The position numbers and the translations under genes were made by a program. From Pseudomonadota bacterium (GTDB lineage: Bacteria > Pseudomonadota > Alphaproteobacteria > Rhizobiales > Beijerinckiaceae), in the NCBI GenBank assembly GCA_028876585.1, contig JAGWRL010000339.1, positions 1 to 14,277 on the forward strand: 14,277 nucleotides of DNA, in the 5' to 3' direction. Below are positions 1 through 7,939 of the stretch, piece by piece. The notes below the pieces were generated by a model that was given only the letters and a program-made list of their open reading frames with translations, ran no database searches and was not told where the DNA came from. Positions within the stretch are counted from its first letter, which is position 1. Each line of letters begins with the position of its first letter.

Positions 1-326
1 ACACGGCGCTCGCCGCCGAAGCCGTGCTCGCCGCGCTCGACGCCTACATCACAGCCGGCGGCGGCAGCCGTGGCGCGCGCGCGATCCTCGCGCCGGACGG
101 CGAATGCGCGCCGAGCGCGCGCGCTTTGTCGCTGGAAGCCTATCGCTTCAAACAGGAACGAAAGCAGGATCGCGCCGAGCAAATCCTCGTTCGCCGCGAG
201 GGCGACAGCTTTCGCATCAGGCGCCGCCCGCTGCGAACGCTCGACCCTGCCGAGAAGCCATTCTTTGAGCGCGACTGGCCGGATTATCTGACGGGGGCGA
301 TCTACAACACCCGTGAGCCGAATTAA
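1..326 (+). CDS. C-terminal part of an unidentified protein, possibly an FAD-dependent oxidoreductase
   Basis: This is the 3' end of a plus-strand gene whose start lies left of the window. Codons run from base 3 without a stop to a TAA at 324-326, giving about 107 residues. A GTG at 24 is in frame but has no ribosome binding site, so it is probably an internal valine. A glycine-rich stretch, ITAGGGSRGARAIL, is followed by a basic segment and a C-terminal FFERDWPDYLTGAIYN. The glycine-rich turn and the aromatic tail recall the end of FAD-binding (fumarate-reductase-like) oxidoreductases, but I cannot confirm this without the N-terminal Rossmann motif. There is no signal peptide or membrane segment in the visible part. 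The gene converges on the hydrolase gene, with 15 bp between the two stops. Real coding is likely; the function is a guess. Confidence 0.55.
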   Translation, partial: TALAAEAVLAALDAYITAGGGSRGARAILAPDGECAPSARALSLEAYRFKQERKQDRAEQILVRREGDSFRIRRRPLRTLDPAEKPFFERDWPDYLTGAIYNTREPN

Positions 327-336
327 GCCTGCGCGT

Positions 337-356
337 CGCGATCAGATAAGATCGCG
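337..356. terminator. Short inverted repeat between convergent genes, possible bidirectional terminator
   Basis: CGCGATC (337-343) and GATCGCG (350-356) form a perfect 7-bp stem with a 6-nt loop. It lies where the plus-strand fragment ends and over the last codons of the minus-strand hydrolase. Neither side carries a clear run of T, so it is not a typical intrinsic terminator. Its position between two convergent stops is the main argument for a role in ending transcription. Confidence 0.25.
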
Positions 357-2309
357 CGCGATCGTCTCGGCGTAGTCGCGAGAGTGCGCGAGCGCGCCGT
401 TCTCAAAGGCGTCGAGCCTCGCCTCAAGTACAAAATCGGTCGCCGTCGCGCGCATCGCCACACGGGTTTCGATGCGAATGCGCCAATTCTCGCGCCCCAT
501 CTCGTAGCTCTGGGTCAACTCGTAACGCGCGCTCAACGGATCGTCGCCAATGGTGAAGCGGCGCGTCAGGTCGTGCGCGATTTCCGTGTCGATGTCGTCA
601 AAGCGATAGGCGCCCTCGCCAAACAATCCGCCCTCGGCGATAGTTTCATAGCGCGAGATATTGGCGCCGAGATCGAAGCTCACGCGCCGCTCGACGCGGC
701 CGCGCCGCAGCGAGGTTTTGGGCGCATCGGCGGCGGCTTCACGCGGCGCGAATGCGATCGCCGGCGCGTCGTCGCGCGCGGGCCGCACAGGCAGCGTCAA
801 CCTTGCGGGCAGGCGTAGCGTCAGCGTCGCGCGCTCCGGCGCCGGCCAGATCAGCGGCCAATAGGCCGAAGAAACCGCCAGCCGCAGCCGATGGCCCGCC
901 GCGAAGGCGCAGCCGCAATCGTTGAGTTTGATTTTCACGCGATAAAATACGCCTGGCGTCAGCGCGCTCGGCTCGGCATGGCTGTCGCGATGCGTCAGAT
1001 TGAGCACGGCGTAGGAGATGCGCCGCGACGCGCCATCCGGGCTTACGTCGCACAGCCTTGCGCAGATTTGCGCGACCGGCTTGTCTGACGTGATCTCGAT
1101 CTCCAACTCGGGCGCGCCCAGGATCTCATAAGGCGCGGCGAGCGGCGCGCTGTCGAAACAGCGGGAGTAACCGTCGTCGAGCCGCTGATCCCACGCCGCC
1201 TCATGCGGCGCGCCGGTGCCCATCCATTCGCCGCAGGCGGCGCCTGTCCAGGGCGGCGAGCAAATATCGACCGTCGTCGCCGGGGCCGGCAGGCCGAGCC
1301 CCGCCGCGCTCACTTCCAGCGCGCGGCGCTCGATATTTGGTGAGGGCCATTGCGGCTCGCCAACGAAGCGGCCCGCCGCCATCTCGCGGTTCTCCGGCCC
1401 CTGTTCGATGAAGGCGCGCAGCATCGGCGCCGCCATCACGGCGTTGTTTTCGCCCTTCAACCAATGGTCCCACCAGCGCACAGCCTCCTGCAAGAAGCCG
1501 ATCGAGGGTCCCGGCTTGCCGTCGTGGGGATAGAGATGCGCCCATGGACCAATCAAGCCGAGCCGCGGGACGCTGAGACCCGCCAACAGGCGCGGCACCG
1601 CGTTGCTATAGGCGTCCGCCCAGCCGCCGACGGCGAACACGGGGCATTGCACGCTGGCGAAATCCTCGCAGATCGAGCCGTGCCGCCAGTATGCGTCGCG
1701 GCGCTGGTGCTGCAACCACAGCGCCGGCCAGAACGGCATGGCTTGCAGCCGTTGCAACCAAACATCCCGCCAGTCGGCGCGCAATTCAGGATCGGGCGGG
1801 CGCGCCTGATAGGCCAGCATGATCGCGCCCCACCACAGATTGTCGTTGAGCAGCGCGCCGCCCATGAAGTGGACGTCGTCGGCGTAGCGGTCGTCGGTCG
1901 AGCAGACGGTGAGGATCGCCTTCAGCGCCGGCGGCCGCAACGCCGCCACTTGCAGCGCGTTGAAGCCGCCCCAGGATTTGCCCATCATGCCGACATGGCC
2001 GTCGCACCACGGTTGACGGCTCAACCAGTCGATCACTTGCGCGGCGTCGTCCAGCTCCCGCGCCAGATATTCATCGGCGAGCAACCCGTCCGACTCGCCC
2101 GATCCGCGCAGGTCGACGCGCACCGCGACATAGCCGGCCTGCGCGAAATAGCCATGCATCGGCTCGTCGCGCGAGCGCGTGCCGTCGCGCTTGCGATAGG
2201 GGATATATTCGAGGATCGCCGGCGCGCGCGGGTTGTCGGGAAACCACGCGCGGGCGGCGAGGCGGGCGCCGTCGGCGAGCGGGATGAAGATGTGTTCAAG
2301 GACGCGCAT
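342..2309 (-). CDS. CocE/NonD family serine hydrolase (X-Pro dipeptidyl-peptidase S15 fold)
   Basis: This 655-residue alpha/beta hydrolase belongs to the family of cocaine esterase, glutaryl-7-ACA acylase and X-Pro dipeptidyl peptidase, which cleave esters or amide/prolyl-peptide bonds. The N-terminal part has the YIPYRKRDG segment and an RVDLRGSGESDG strand-turn. The nucleophile elbow is GKSWGG with Ser112. Asp232 in GGWADAYSN and His258 in GPWAHLYPH complete the expected triad. A helical cap lies between residues 140 and 220, and the rest (about 290-655) fits the C-terminal jelly-roll domain. No signal peptide is visible, so the enzyme is probably cytoplasmic. The ATG start is preceded by GGTGA four bases upstream. 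The gene lies downstream of the peptide importer and the small secreted protein on the same strand, separated from them by 157 bp carrying a large inverted repeat. Cleavage of imported peptides or amides is plausible. The substrate cannot be read from sequence. Confidence 0.9.
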   Translation of the reverse strand: MRVLEHIFIPLADGARLAARAWFPDNPRAPAILEYIPYRKRDGTRSRDEPMHGYFAQAGYVAVRVDLRGSGESDGLLADEYLARELDDAAQVIDWLSRQPWCDGHVGMMGKSWGGFNALQVAALRPPALKAILTVCSTDDRYADDVHFMGGALLNDNLWWGAIMLAYQARPPDPELRADWRDVWLQRLQAMPFWPALWLQHQRRDAYWRHGSICEDFASVQCPVFAVGGWADAYSNAVPRLLAGLSVPRLGLIGPWAHLYPHDGKPGPSIGFLQEAVRWWDHWLKGENNAVMAAPMLRAFIEQGPENREMAAGRFVGEPQWPSPNIERRALEVSAAGLGLPAPATTVDICSPPWTGAACGEWMGTGAPHEAAWDQRLDDGYSRCFDSAPLAAPYEILGAPELEIEITSDKPVAQICARLCDVSPDGASRRISYAVLNLTHRDSHAEPSALTPGVFYRVKIKLNDCGCAFAAGHRLRLAVSSAYWPLIWPAPERATLTLRLPARLTLPVRPARDDAPAIAFAPREAAADAPKTSLRRGRVERRVSFDLGANISRYETIAEGGLFGEGAYRFDDIDTEIAHDLTRRFTIGDDPLSARYELTQSYEMGRENWRIRIETRVAMRATATDFVLEARLDAFENGALAHSRDYAETIARDLI

Positions 2310-2318
2310 TCAGTCACC

Positions 2319-2415
2319 GTCATTGCGAGCGAAGCGAAGCAATCCACGCTTCCGCTTCAACACCGCAACCCCTTTGCAGCGGACGCCTCGATTGCTTCGC
2401 TTCGCTCGCAATGAC
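2319..2415. repeat. Perfect 26-bp inverted repeat with 45-bp loop (REP-like dispersed element)
   Basis: The left arm (2319-2344) begins GTCATTGCGAGCGAAGCG and ends CAATC. The right arm (2390-2415) is its exact reverse complement over all 26 bases. The 45 bases between them (2345-2389) contain no gene. Arms with this GCGAAGCGAAGCAATC core are, from memory, a common dispersed palindromic repeat of alphaproteobacterial intergenic regions. In the leftward transcript the element would fold into a long hairpin ending about 10 nt before the hydrolase start codon and directly next to its weak ribosome binding site. It could therefore lower readthrough or translation of the hydrolase gene. It has no T-run like an intrinsic terminator. 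Confidence 0.9.
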
Positions 2416-2466
2416 AGAGACGGCCAATTCCGCCGCTCCGGGTTCCGCTCCCGCCGATTGACAGCA

Positions 2467-2922
2467 TCATCGCCCGCAAGGGATTCTCCGATTGGGATCG
2501 AAGGTCGTCGTCAGCATCTTTTCGACCGAGGCGTCGAGTTCGGCAGGCGTGCCGCCGCGCCACCACTTGTCGAAGCTCGGGTCGCTACAGACGCGGTGGT
2601 CGGTCGACTTTCTGAAATTCTCGCCAATAGCGCGCCTCATCTCCACGAACACGCTCATTGACGGACGCTGCGACGAGTTCGCGGAGACAAAGTCTTCGAT
2701 CCGATGGATCGCGCGTTCTCTGGCGTCGTCGATCGACAAACTGTGCAAATGGCACTGTCCAACGACTTCTTGCACGAACATTAGCATACTGAGGCCGCAA
2801 AGCATCTGCGCCGAAACCCTGTTGTCCGGCCTCAGTTGGTCCCACTTGACTCCGGCTTGGTCCTCGCCACGCGCGGCGAATGCCGAAAGACACAACGCAG
2901 CAATTGCCAGCGGCATCCGCAT
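2467..2922 (-). CDS. Small secreted protein of unknown function, coupled to the ABC importer
   Basis: I do not recognise this 151-residue protein. Residues 1-19 look like a Sec signal peptide: MRMP, then a hydrophobic core IAALCLSAFA, with likely cleavage after AARG. The mature part of about 132 residues would be periplasmic. It has four cysteines (42, 57, 112, 149), enough for two disulfides, a helical middle (about 63-108) and a DPSFDKWWRGG segment near 114-124. Its ATG overlaps the stop of the upstream ATPase gene as TAATG, with GAGG about 10 nt before, so it is probably co-translated with the importer. Two 60-base stretches counted here have 52-58% GC, against about 73% in a stretch of the neighbouring ATPase gene, which may indicate a different origin. 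A periplasmic accessory or binding role for the importer is an inference from position only. Confidence 0.75.
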   Translation of the reverse strand: MRMPLAIAALCLSAFAARGEDQAGVKWDQLRPDNRVSAQMLCGLSMLMFVQEVVGQCHLHSLSIDDARERAIHRIEDFVSANSSQRPSMSVFVEMRRAIGENFRKSTDHRVCSDPSFDKWWRGGTPAELDASVEKMLTTTFDPNRRIPCGR

Positions 2923-4538
2923 TACGCCGCGACCTCGCGCCCCGCCAGCACATGATCGAGCCAGGTCGTATCCATCTCCGGCACCGAGGAAATCAGCTTC
3001 TCGGTGTAGGGATGGTAGGGCGGCGCGAAGATTTGCGCCGTCGGCCCTTGCGCGATGATCTCGCCGCGCAGCATCACGGCGGTGCGATGCGCGATGCGGC
3101 GCACGGTGCCGAGATCGTGGGTGATGAACATATAGGCTAGTCCCAGATCCTCCTGCAACGCGCGCAAAAGTTTTAGCACTTCCTCCGCCACCAGCGGATC
3201 GAGCGCCGAGGTCGGCTCATCGCAGATGATGAGGTCGGGCTCGGCGGCGAGCGCGCGGGCGATGCAGACGCGCTGCTTCTGCCCGCCCGAGAGTTGGCCG
3301 GGGCGGCGCTTGGCGAAATCGGCGGGCAGACCGACCTGCGTCAGCAGATCGGCGACCTTGGCGCGCACCTGCGCTTCCGGCCGGTTGAAGAACAGCGTCA
3401 TCGGCCGGCCGATGATCTCCTGCAAGGTCTGGCGCGGGTTGAGCGCGGTGTCGGGCATCTGATGCACCATCTGCAACCGACGCAGCGTGTCGCGCGGCCG
3501 CGCCCCCATCACCGGCGCGAGCGATTGCCCCGCCAGCCGCACATCGCCGGAGCGGCGCGGCAACAGCCCCGCGACCACGCGCGCCAGCGAGGATTTGCCG
3601 GAGCCGGATTCGCCCACCACCGCCAGCGTCTCGCCGCGCGCCAGCGAAATGTTGACGCCGCGGACCACCGTAGTGCCGGGGCGGTAGCCGGCCTCGACGT
3701 CGATCACGCTGAGCAACGGCTCGGCATGGGCCGGCGGGTCAATCAACGGCGTGTGGGTCGCCGAACGACGCTCGTTGACCAGCGCGGTCGCGTAAGCGGT
3801 GCTCGGCGCCTCCAGTATTTGTTTGGCGTCGCCGACCTCGACCGTCTTGCCGTGGCGCAGCACCATGATGCGATGCGCGATCTGCGCCACCACGGCGAGA
3901 TCGTGGGTGATATAGAGCCCGGCGGTGCCGAATTCTCGGATCAGGTCGCGCAGCAACGCCAGCACTTCGATCTGCGTCGTCACGTCGAGCGCGGTGGTGG
4001 GTTCGTCGAGCACGATGATGTCGGGGCGGCAGCTCATCGCCATCGCCGCCATCGCGCGCTGCAACTGGCCGCCGGAGACTTCGTGCGGATAGCGCTCGCC
4101 GAAAGTGTCGGGGCTGGGCAATTGCAGTTTGGCGAACAGGATTTTCGCATAAGCCTCGGCTTCGGCGCGGCTCATCACGCCATGCAGCACCGGCGCCTCG
4201 CACACCTGATCCATCAGCTTCATCGCCGGATTGAACGAGGCCGCCGCGCTCTGCGCGATATAGGCGATGCTCTTGCCGCGAAAATTGCGCCGCGCGGCGG
4301 CGGTGCTGGCGCGCAGATCGACGCCATTGATCTTGATCTGCCCGCCGGTGATGCGGCAGCCGGCGCGCGCATAGGCCATCGAGGCCAGACCGATGGTGGA
4401 TTTGCCGGCGCCGGATTCGCCGATCAGGCCGAGGATTTCGCCGCGCTTCAGCGTGACGTTCACCTTGTCGACCAGCACCGCGCCGCCGATGGTCTCGACC
4501 TGAAGTCCGTCGAGCGTCAGAACCAGTTCTTCGCTCAT
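2922..4538 (-). CDS. Peptide-type ABC transporter ATPase, DppD-DppF fusion
   Basis: This 538-residue protein carries two complete ABC ATPase domains in one chain and would drive uptake of oligopeptides or similar solutes at the cytoplasmic face of the membrane. Domain 1 has Walker A GESGAGKS (40-47), signature VSGGQ (154-158), Walker B IIVLDE (174-179) and H-loop His212. Domain 2 has Walker A GESGSGKS (309-316), signature LSGGQ (416-420), Walker B LIICDE (436-441) and H-loop His474. Short DppD/DppF-type tails follow each domain (NPRQT-type Q-loop context at 360-371, and YHPYTEKL near the end). All catalytic residues are intact in both halves. The start is an ATG with GAGGA four bases upstream, seven bases after the permease stop. 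The last codon overlaps the start of the secreted protein. Fused ATPases of this kind are known (YejF, GsiA), so the fusion itself is not unusual. Confidence 0.95.
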   Translation of the reverse strand: MSEELVLTLDGLQVETIGGAVLVDKVNVTLKRGEILGLIGESGAGKSTIGLASMAYARAGCRITGGQIKINGVDLRASTAAARRNFRGKSIAYIAQSAAASFNPAMKLMDQVCEAPVLHGVMSRAEAEAYAKILFAKLQLPSPDTFGERYPHEVSGGQLQRAMAAMAMSCRPDIIVLDEPTTALDVTTQIEVLALLRDLIREFGTAGLYITHDLAVVAQIAHRIMVLRHGKTVEVGDAKQILEAPSTAYATALVNERRSATHTPLIDPPAHAEPLLSVIDVEAGYRPGTTVVRGVNISLARGETLAVVGESGSGKSSLARVVAGLLPRRSGDVRLAGQSLAPVMGARPRDTLRRLQMVHQMPDTALNPRQTLQEIIGRPMTLFFNRPEAQVRAKVADLLTQVGLPADFAKRRPGQLSGGQKQRVCIARALAAEPDLIICDEPTSALDPLVAEEVLKLLRALQEDLGLAYMFITHDLGTVRRIAHRTAVMLRGEIIAQGPTAQIFAPPYHPYTEKLISSVPEMDTTWLDHVLAGREVAA

Positions 4539-4545
4539 CGCGTCC

Positions 4546-5379
4546 TCACATCTCCGCCTGGCTGCCCGAGGGCCGCGCGTCGATCGACAGCAACCAATCG
4601 ACGACGAGATTGACGCCGACCGTCAGCGAGGCGATGGCGATGGCGGGATAGAGCGGCGCGAACAGGCCGAAATTGATCGCCGCCGAGTTCTCGCGCACCA
4701 TGCCGCCCCAATCGGCGAACGGCGGCTGCACGCCGATGCCGAGAAAGCTCAGCGCCGCGACGAACAGGAAGTTGAAGCAGAACCGCAGGCCGAATTCCGA
4801 GATCAGCGGCGCGGAGGCGTTCGGCAGCACCTCGGAGCGGATGATCCACCACAGGCCCTCGCCGCGCATCCGCGCCACTTCGACGAAATCGAGCACCGCG
4901 ATGTTCATGCCGAGCGCGCGCGCCAGGCGGAACACTTTGGTTGAATCGATGATCGCGATGGTGAGGATCAGCACCGGGATCGACGAGCCGAACACGCCGA
5001 GCACGATCAGCGCGAGAATGAGCTGCGGGATCGACATGACGACGTCGACCAGCCGCGACAGCGCGATGTCGACCCAGCCGCCCAGCACCGCGGCGGTGAA
5101 GCCGGTCGTCACGCCGATGAAAAACGACAGCACGGTCGTCAGCGCGGCGATGCCGATCGTCGTGCGCGCGCCGTAGATCAGCCGGGTCAGCATGTCGCGG
5201 CCGATCTGGTCGGCGCCGAGCCACATCTGCGCCGACGGCGGCGCCCAGGTGTCGCCGACCGATTGCGATTGTCCGTAGGGCGCGAACCAGGGGCCGATCA
5301 GCGCCACCAGCAGATAGAACGCGACCACGGCCAGTCCGATCTTGGCCGTCAGCGGGGGGCGATGTCCAAGGTTGGTCAT
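4546..5379 (-). CDS. Peptide-type ABC transporter permease, DppC-like
   Basis: This 277-residue inner-membrane permease of the DppC/OppC family forms half of the translocation channel. An N-terminal transmembrane helix (about 13-32) is followed by the family motif LGADQIGRDMLTRLIYGAR at 54-72. Further hydrophobic segments lie near 76-100, 112-145, 200-216 and 245-265. The cytoplasmic EAA loop that contacts the ATPase is at about 167-187 (EVARMRGEGLW, with LPN at the end). Length is normal for the family, with a rather short cytoplasmic N-terminus. The gene starts six bases after the DppB-like stop and ends seven bases before the ATPase start, so the three genes form one operon. The ribosome binding site is weak (TGAGA overlapping the upstream stop), which suggests translational coupling. 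Confidence 0.95.
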   Translation of the reverse strand: MTNLGHRPPLTAKIGLAVVAFYLLVALIGPWFAPYGQSQSVGDTWAPPSAQMWLGADQIGRDMLTRLIYGARTTIGIAALTTVLSFFIGVTTGFTAAVLGGWVDIALSRLVDVVMSIPQLILALIVLGVFGSSIPVLILTIAIIDSTKVFRLARALGMNIAVLDFVEVARMRGEGLWWIIRSEVLPNASAPLISEFGLRFCFNFLFVAALSFLGIGVQPPFADWGGMVRENSAAINFGLFAPLYPAIAIASLTVGVNLVVDWLLSIDARPSGSQAEM

Positions 5380-5385
5380 GACGTC

Positions 5386-6333
5386 TCAGCGGCGGTGGCG
5401 CAAGCGGGGATTGGCGAGCATGGCGAGAATGTCGGCCAAGGTGTTGAGCGTGACGAACACGCCGGCGAACACCAGTCCGCAGGCCTGGATCACCGGCACG
5501 TCGCGCTTGGCGACCGCATCAACCATATATTGGCCGACGCCGGGATAGACGAACACGTTCTCGACCACGACGACGCCAACCACGAGATAGGCGAGATTGA
5601 GCGCCACCACCGAGACGATCGGCCCCAGCGCGTTGGGCAGCGCGTGCCAGGCGACGACGCGCGTGCGCGTCAGCCCCTTCAGGAACGCCATCTCGATATA
5701 GGGCGTCGACATGATCGACAGCACGGAGTTGCGGGTCATGCGCAGCATGTGCGCCATCACCACCAGCGTCAGCGTCAGCGCCGGCAGGAAGGCGACGAAG
5801 ACGCGCCCGCCCAGCCCCATGTCGGAATCGACGGTGGCGAGCGAGGGGAACCACGCGAGCTTGATCGCGAACACGATGATCAGGATATAGGCGACGAAGA
5901 ATTCCGGCACCGAGATCGCGATCAGCGTCAGGATGTTCGCCAGCCGATCCGTCAACCGGCCTTCGCGGATCGCCGAGAGGATCCCTAACCCCACCGCGAA
6001 CGGCACCGCGATGATCGCGGCGTAGCCGGCGAGAAACAGCGTGTTGACGAAACGCGGCGCCAGTTCGTCGATGATGACGCGGCCGTTGGTCAGCGACTTG
6101 CCGAAATCGCCGTGCAGCACGCCGAGCAGCCATTGCAGATAGCGCACATAGGCTGGCTTATCGAGGCCGAGTTCGGCGCGAAACACTTTCAATGCGTCGG
6201 GCGTCGCCTGTTGGCCGAGCACGGCCGAGGCGACGTCTCCTGGCAGAATCTGGGTGCAGATGAAAATCAGCACCGACACCGCCAGGAGCGTTAGCAGACC
6301 GAGAGCGAACCGCGTCGCCACCAAACGTAACAC
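5386..6333 (-). CDS. Peptide-type ABC transporter permease, DppB-like
   Basis: This 315-residue inner-membrane permease of the DppB/OppB family pairs with the DppC-like protein. It has an N-terminal helix (about 9-30) ending in the typical LPGD motif and a periplasmic loop with LGLDKP and GDFGKS. Helices follow near 96-122, 134-160, 180-197 and 238-260. The EAA loop is at about 214-234 (EMAFLKGLTRTR, ending ALPN). The conserved C-terminal stretch VENVFVYPGVGQYM lies at 257-270, followed by RDVPVIQ. The start codon is GTG, supported by a purine-rich ribosome binding site. Forty bases separate it from the upstream binding-protein gene, which leaves room for a small processing or attenuation site, though I see no strong hairpin there. 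Confidence 0.95.
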   Translation of the reverse strand: MLRLVATRFALGLLTLLAVSVLIFICTQILPGDVASAVLGQQATPDALKVFRAELGLDKPAYVRYLQWLLGVLHGDFGKSLTNGRVIIDELAPRFVNTLFLAGYAAIIAVPFAVGLGILSAIREGRLTDRLANILTLIAISVPEFFVAYILIIVFAIKLAWFPSLATVDSDMGLGGRVFVAFLPALTLTLVVMAHMLRMTRNSVLSIMSTPYIEMAFLKGLTRTRVVAWHALPNALGPIVSVVALNLAYLVVGVVVVENVFVYPGVGQYMVDAVAKRDVPVIQACGLVFAGVFVTLNTLADILAMLANPRLRHRR

Positions 6334-6340
6334 GTGTTCG

Positions 6341-6350
6341 CTCTCCCCCT
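6341..6350 (-). promoter_or_regulatory. Ribosome binding site for the GTG-initiated DppB-like gene
   Basis: On the minus strand AGGGGGAGAG precedes GTG (6333-6331). The GGAG core lies nine bases upstream of it. This is the strongest Shine-Dalgarno match near the start and is the reason for choosing the GTG rather than the next in-frame GTG four codons on. Confidence 0.65.
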
Positions 6351-6373
6351 TTACGCTTCGCCTCGGGCCGGCG

Positions 6374-7939
6374 TCAGGCGAACCAGCCCTTCTCGGCGAT
6401 GCGCTGATCGCACATGTCGTAGTGCGGATGCGGCGCCGTGCCCTTCACCTTCTTCGAATAGCCGTCGAGATAATCGCCGATGGCGAAGCACACCATGCCG
6501 CCATCCTCCCAGATCATCTTCTGACATTCGCCGTAGAGTTGGCCGCGCTTGGTCTCGTCGAGTTCCGCGCGCGCCTCGGTCAGCAGCTTGTCGAATTCGG
6601 GGCGGCGCCAATGCGTGTCGTTCCAGTTCGCGTTGGAGAGGAAGGTCTGCGCCAGTTGGTTGTCGGCGCTCGGACGGCCGCCCCAATAGACCGCGCAGAA
6701 CGGAACCTTCAACCACACGTTGCTCCAGTAGCCGTCGCCGGAGACGCGCTTGACGTCGAGCGCGATGCCCGCCTTCTTCATCGCCTCCTGATACAGCACC
6801 GCGCAATCGGTCGCGCCGGAGAACGCGCCCTCGGACACCTGCAATTCGAGCTTGGCGTTGGCCATGCCGGCCTTCTTGAAGTGGAACGCCGCCTTGTCGG
6901 GATCGTAGGGGCGTTGCGGCAGATCCTTGGCGTAATATTTCTGCGACGGGGCGACGGTGGTGTCGTTGCCCATCGTGGCGAAGCCTTTGTAGACGTTGTC
7001 GATGATCTTCTGCCGATCGATGCCGTATTTGAGCGCGAGCCGCATGTCGTTGCTCTGATACGGATCGGCGTCGCAATGCGCGACCCAGGCGAAGCGGTTG
7101 CCGGTGCCCTTGGAGCGCACGACATTGACGGTCGGCGCCTTCATGACAAGCGAAACGGTCTTGGCGTCGAGACGGTTGGCCGCGTCGATCTGGCCTGAGA
7201 TCAGCGCCTGCACGCGCGCCGCCGCGTCGGGGATATAGCGAAGCTCGACGCCGTCGAAGAAGCCGCGCCCCGGCTTCCAGTAATCGCCCTTCTTGCGCTT
7301 GGTGACGACGCGCACGCCGGGCTCGAAATGCTCCAGGTCGAACGCGCCGGTGCCGTCGGGCTTGGAGAAATCGGTGAAGTTGTTGGGGACGATCAGGATG
7401 TGATAATCGGCGAAGATCGACGGCAGTCCGGCGTCGGGGCTCGACAGCGTGATCAGGATTTGATGCGAGCCGAGCTTCTTGATGTCGGCGATGCCGGCCA
7501 TCAGATCCTTGGCGCCGGATTTGGTCTCGCCGCGATGAAGGTTGAGCGAATAGATCACATCGTCGGCGTCGAGAATTTTGCCGGAGGTGAACGGGACGCC
7601 CTTGCGGATGTTGAAGATCCATTCCTTCGCGCCGGGCTTGGCTTCCCAGCTCTCCGCCAGTTCGCCCCTCGGATTGTTGTCCTCGTCGATTTCGACCAGG
7701 CCGTTCCAGAGCTGCCAGCCATAGCAAATCGGGATCGAGTCGGCGTAGGTGCGGGGATCGAGGCTGTCCGAGGCGCTGCCGCCCTCCATGCCGAGGCGAA
7801 GCGTGCCGCCCTTCTTGGGCGTATCGGCCGCGAATGCGCCCGAGGCGCTGAATCCAAGACCCAACGCCGCGGCGCCGGCCATCAATCCGCGACGGTCTAC
7901 GATGAGACCCGAGCCGCGCTTGTCGTTGTTGTGATCCAT
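6374..7939 (-). CDS. Peptide-type ABC transporter substrate-binding protein with a Tat-like signal (SBP_bac_5 family)
   Basis: This 521-residue periplasmic binding protein of the DppA/OppA (family 5) type is the first gene of the importer operon. Its N-terminus has a twin-arginine-like signal, DRRGLM at 15-20, a hydrophobic stretch at 21-36 and a likely cleavage after AFA37. The mature protein opens with KKGGTLRLGM and the family segment SLDPRTYADS. It continues with GELAESWEA, FTSGKILDADDVIYSL, the hinge-side segment RLALKYGIDRQKI (300-312) and YDPDKAAFHFKKAG (345-358). Seven cysteines (72, 289, 379, 415, 472, 484, 510) are spread through the mature part, a high number for this family. A GGAGGA Shine-Dalgarno stands ten bases before the ATG. 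The ligand cannot be deduced; peptides, opines or amino-acid derivatives are all known for family 5 proteins. Confidence 0.93.
   Translation of the reverse strand: MDHNNDKRGSGLIVDRRGLMAGAAALGLGFSASGAFAADTPKKGGTLRLGMEGGSASDSLDPRTYADSIPICYGWQLWNGLVEIDEDNNPRGELAESWEAKPGAKEWIFNIRKGVPFTSGKILDADDVIYSLNLHRGETKSGAKDLMAGIADIKKLGSHQILITLSSPDAGLPSIFADYHILIVPNNFTDFSKPDGTGAFDLEHFEPGVRVVTKRKKGDYWKPGRGFFDGVELRYIPDAAARVQALISGQIDAANRLDAKTVSLVMKAPTVNVVRSKGTGNRFAWVAHCDADPYQSNDMRLALKYGIDRQKIIDNVYKGFATMGNDTTVAPSQKYYAKDLPQRPYDPDKAAFHFKKAGMANAKLELQVSEGAFSGATDCAVLYQEAMKKAGIALDVKRVSGDGYWSNVWLKVPFCAVYWGGRPSADNQLAQTFLSNANWNDTHWRRPEFDKLLTEARAELDETKRGQLYGECQKMIWEDGGMVCFAIGDYLDGYSKKVKGTAPHPHYDMCDQRIAEKGWFA

Noticed and set aside
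2319..2415. CRISPR or insertion-sequence end
   Set aside because: There are only two arms, inverted rather than directly repeated, with no regularly spaced units, no transposase and no target duplication that I can see.
2922..4538. ATPase fusion as a sequencing or assembly artefact
   Set aside because: Both domains are complete with a normal linker in one frame, and fused DppD-DppF-type ATPases such as YejF and GsiA are well known.
3294..4613. Long open frame on the plus strand across the ATPase gene (and similar ones opposite the hydrolase, flavoprotein and transferase genes)
   Set aside because: Composition is dominated by Arg, Ala, Gly, His and Asp, there is no domain or ribosome binding site, and both ATPase domains with all motifs lie on the minus strand. 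Such antisense frames are common in GC-rich genes.
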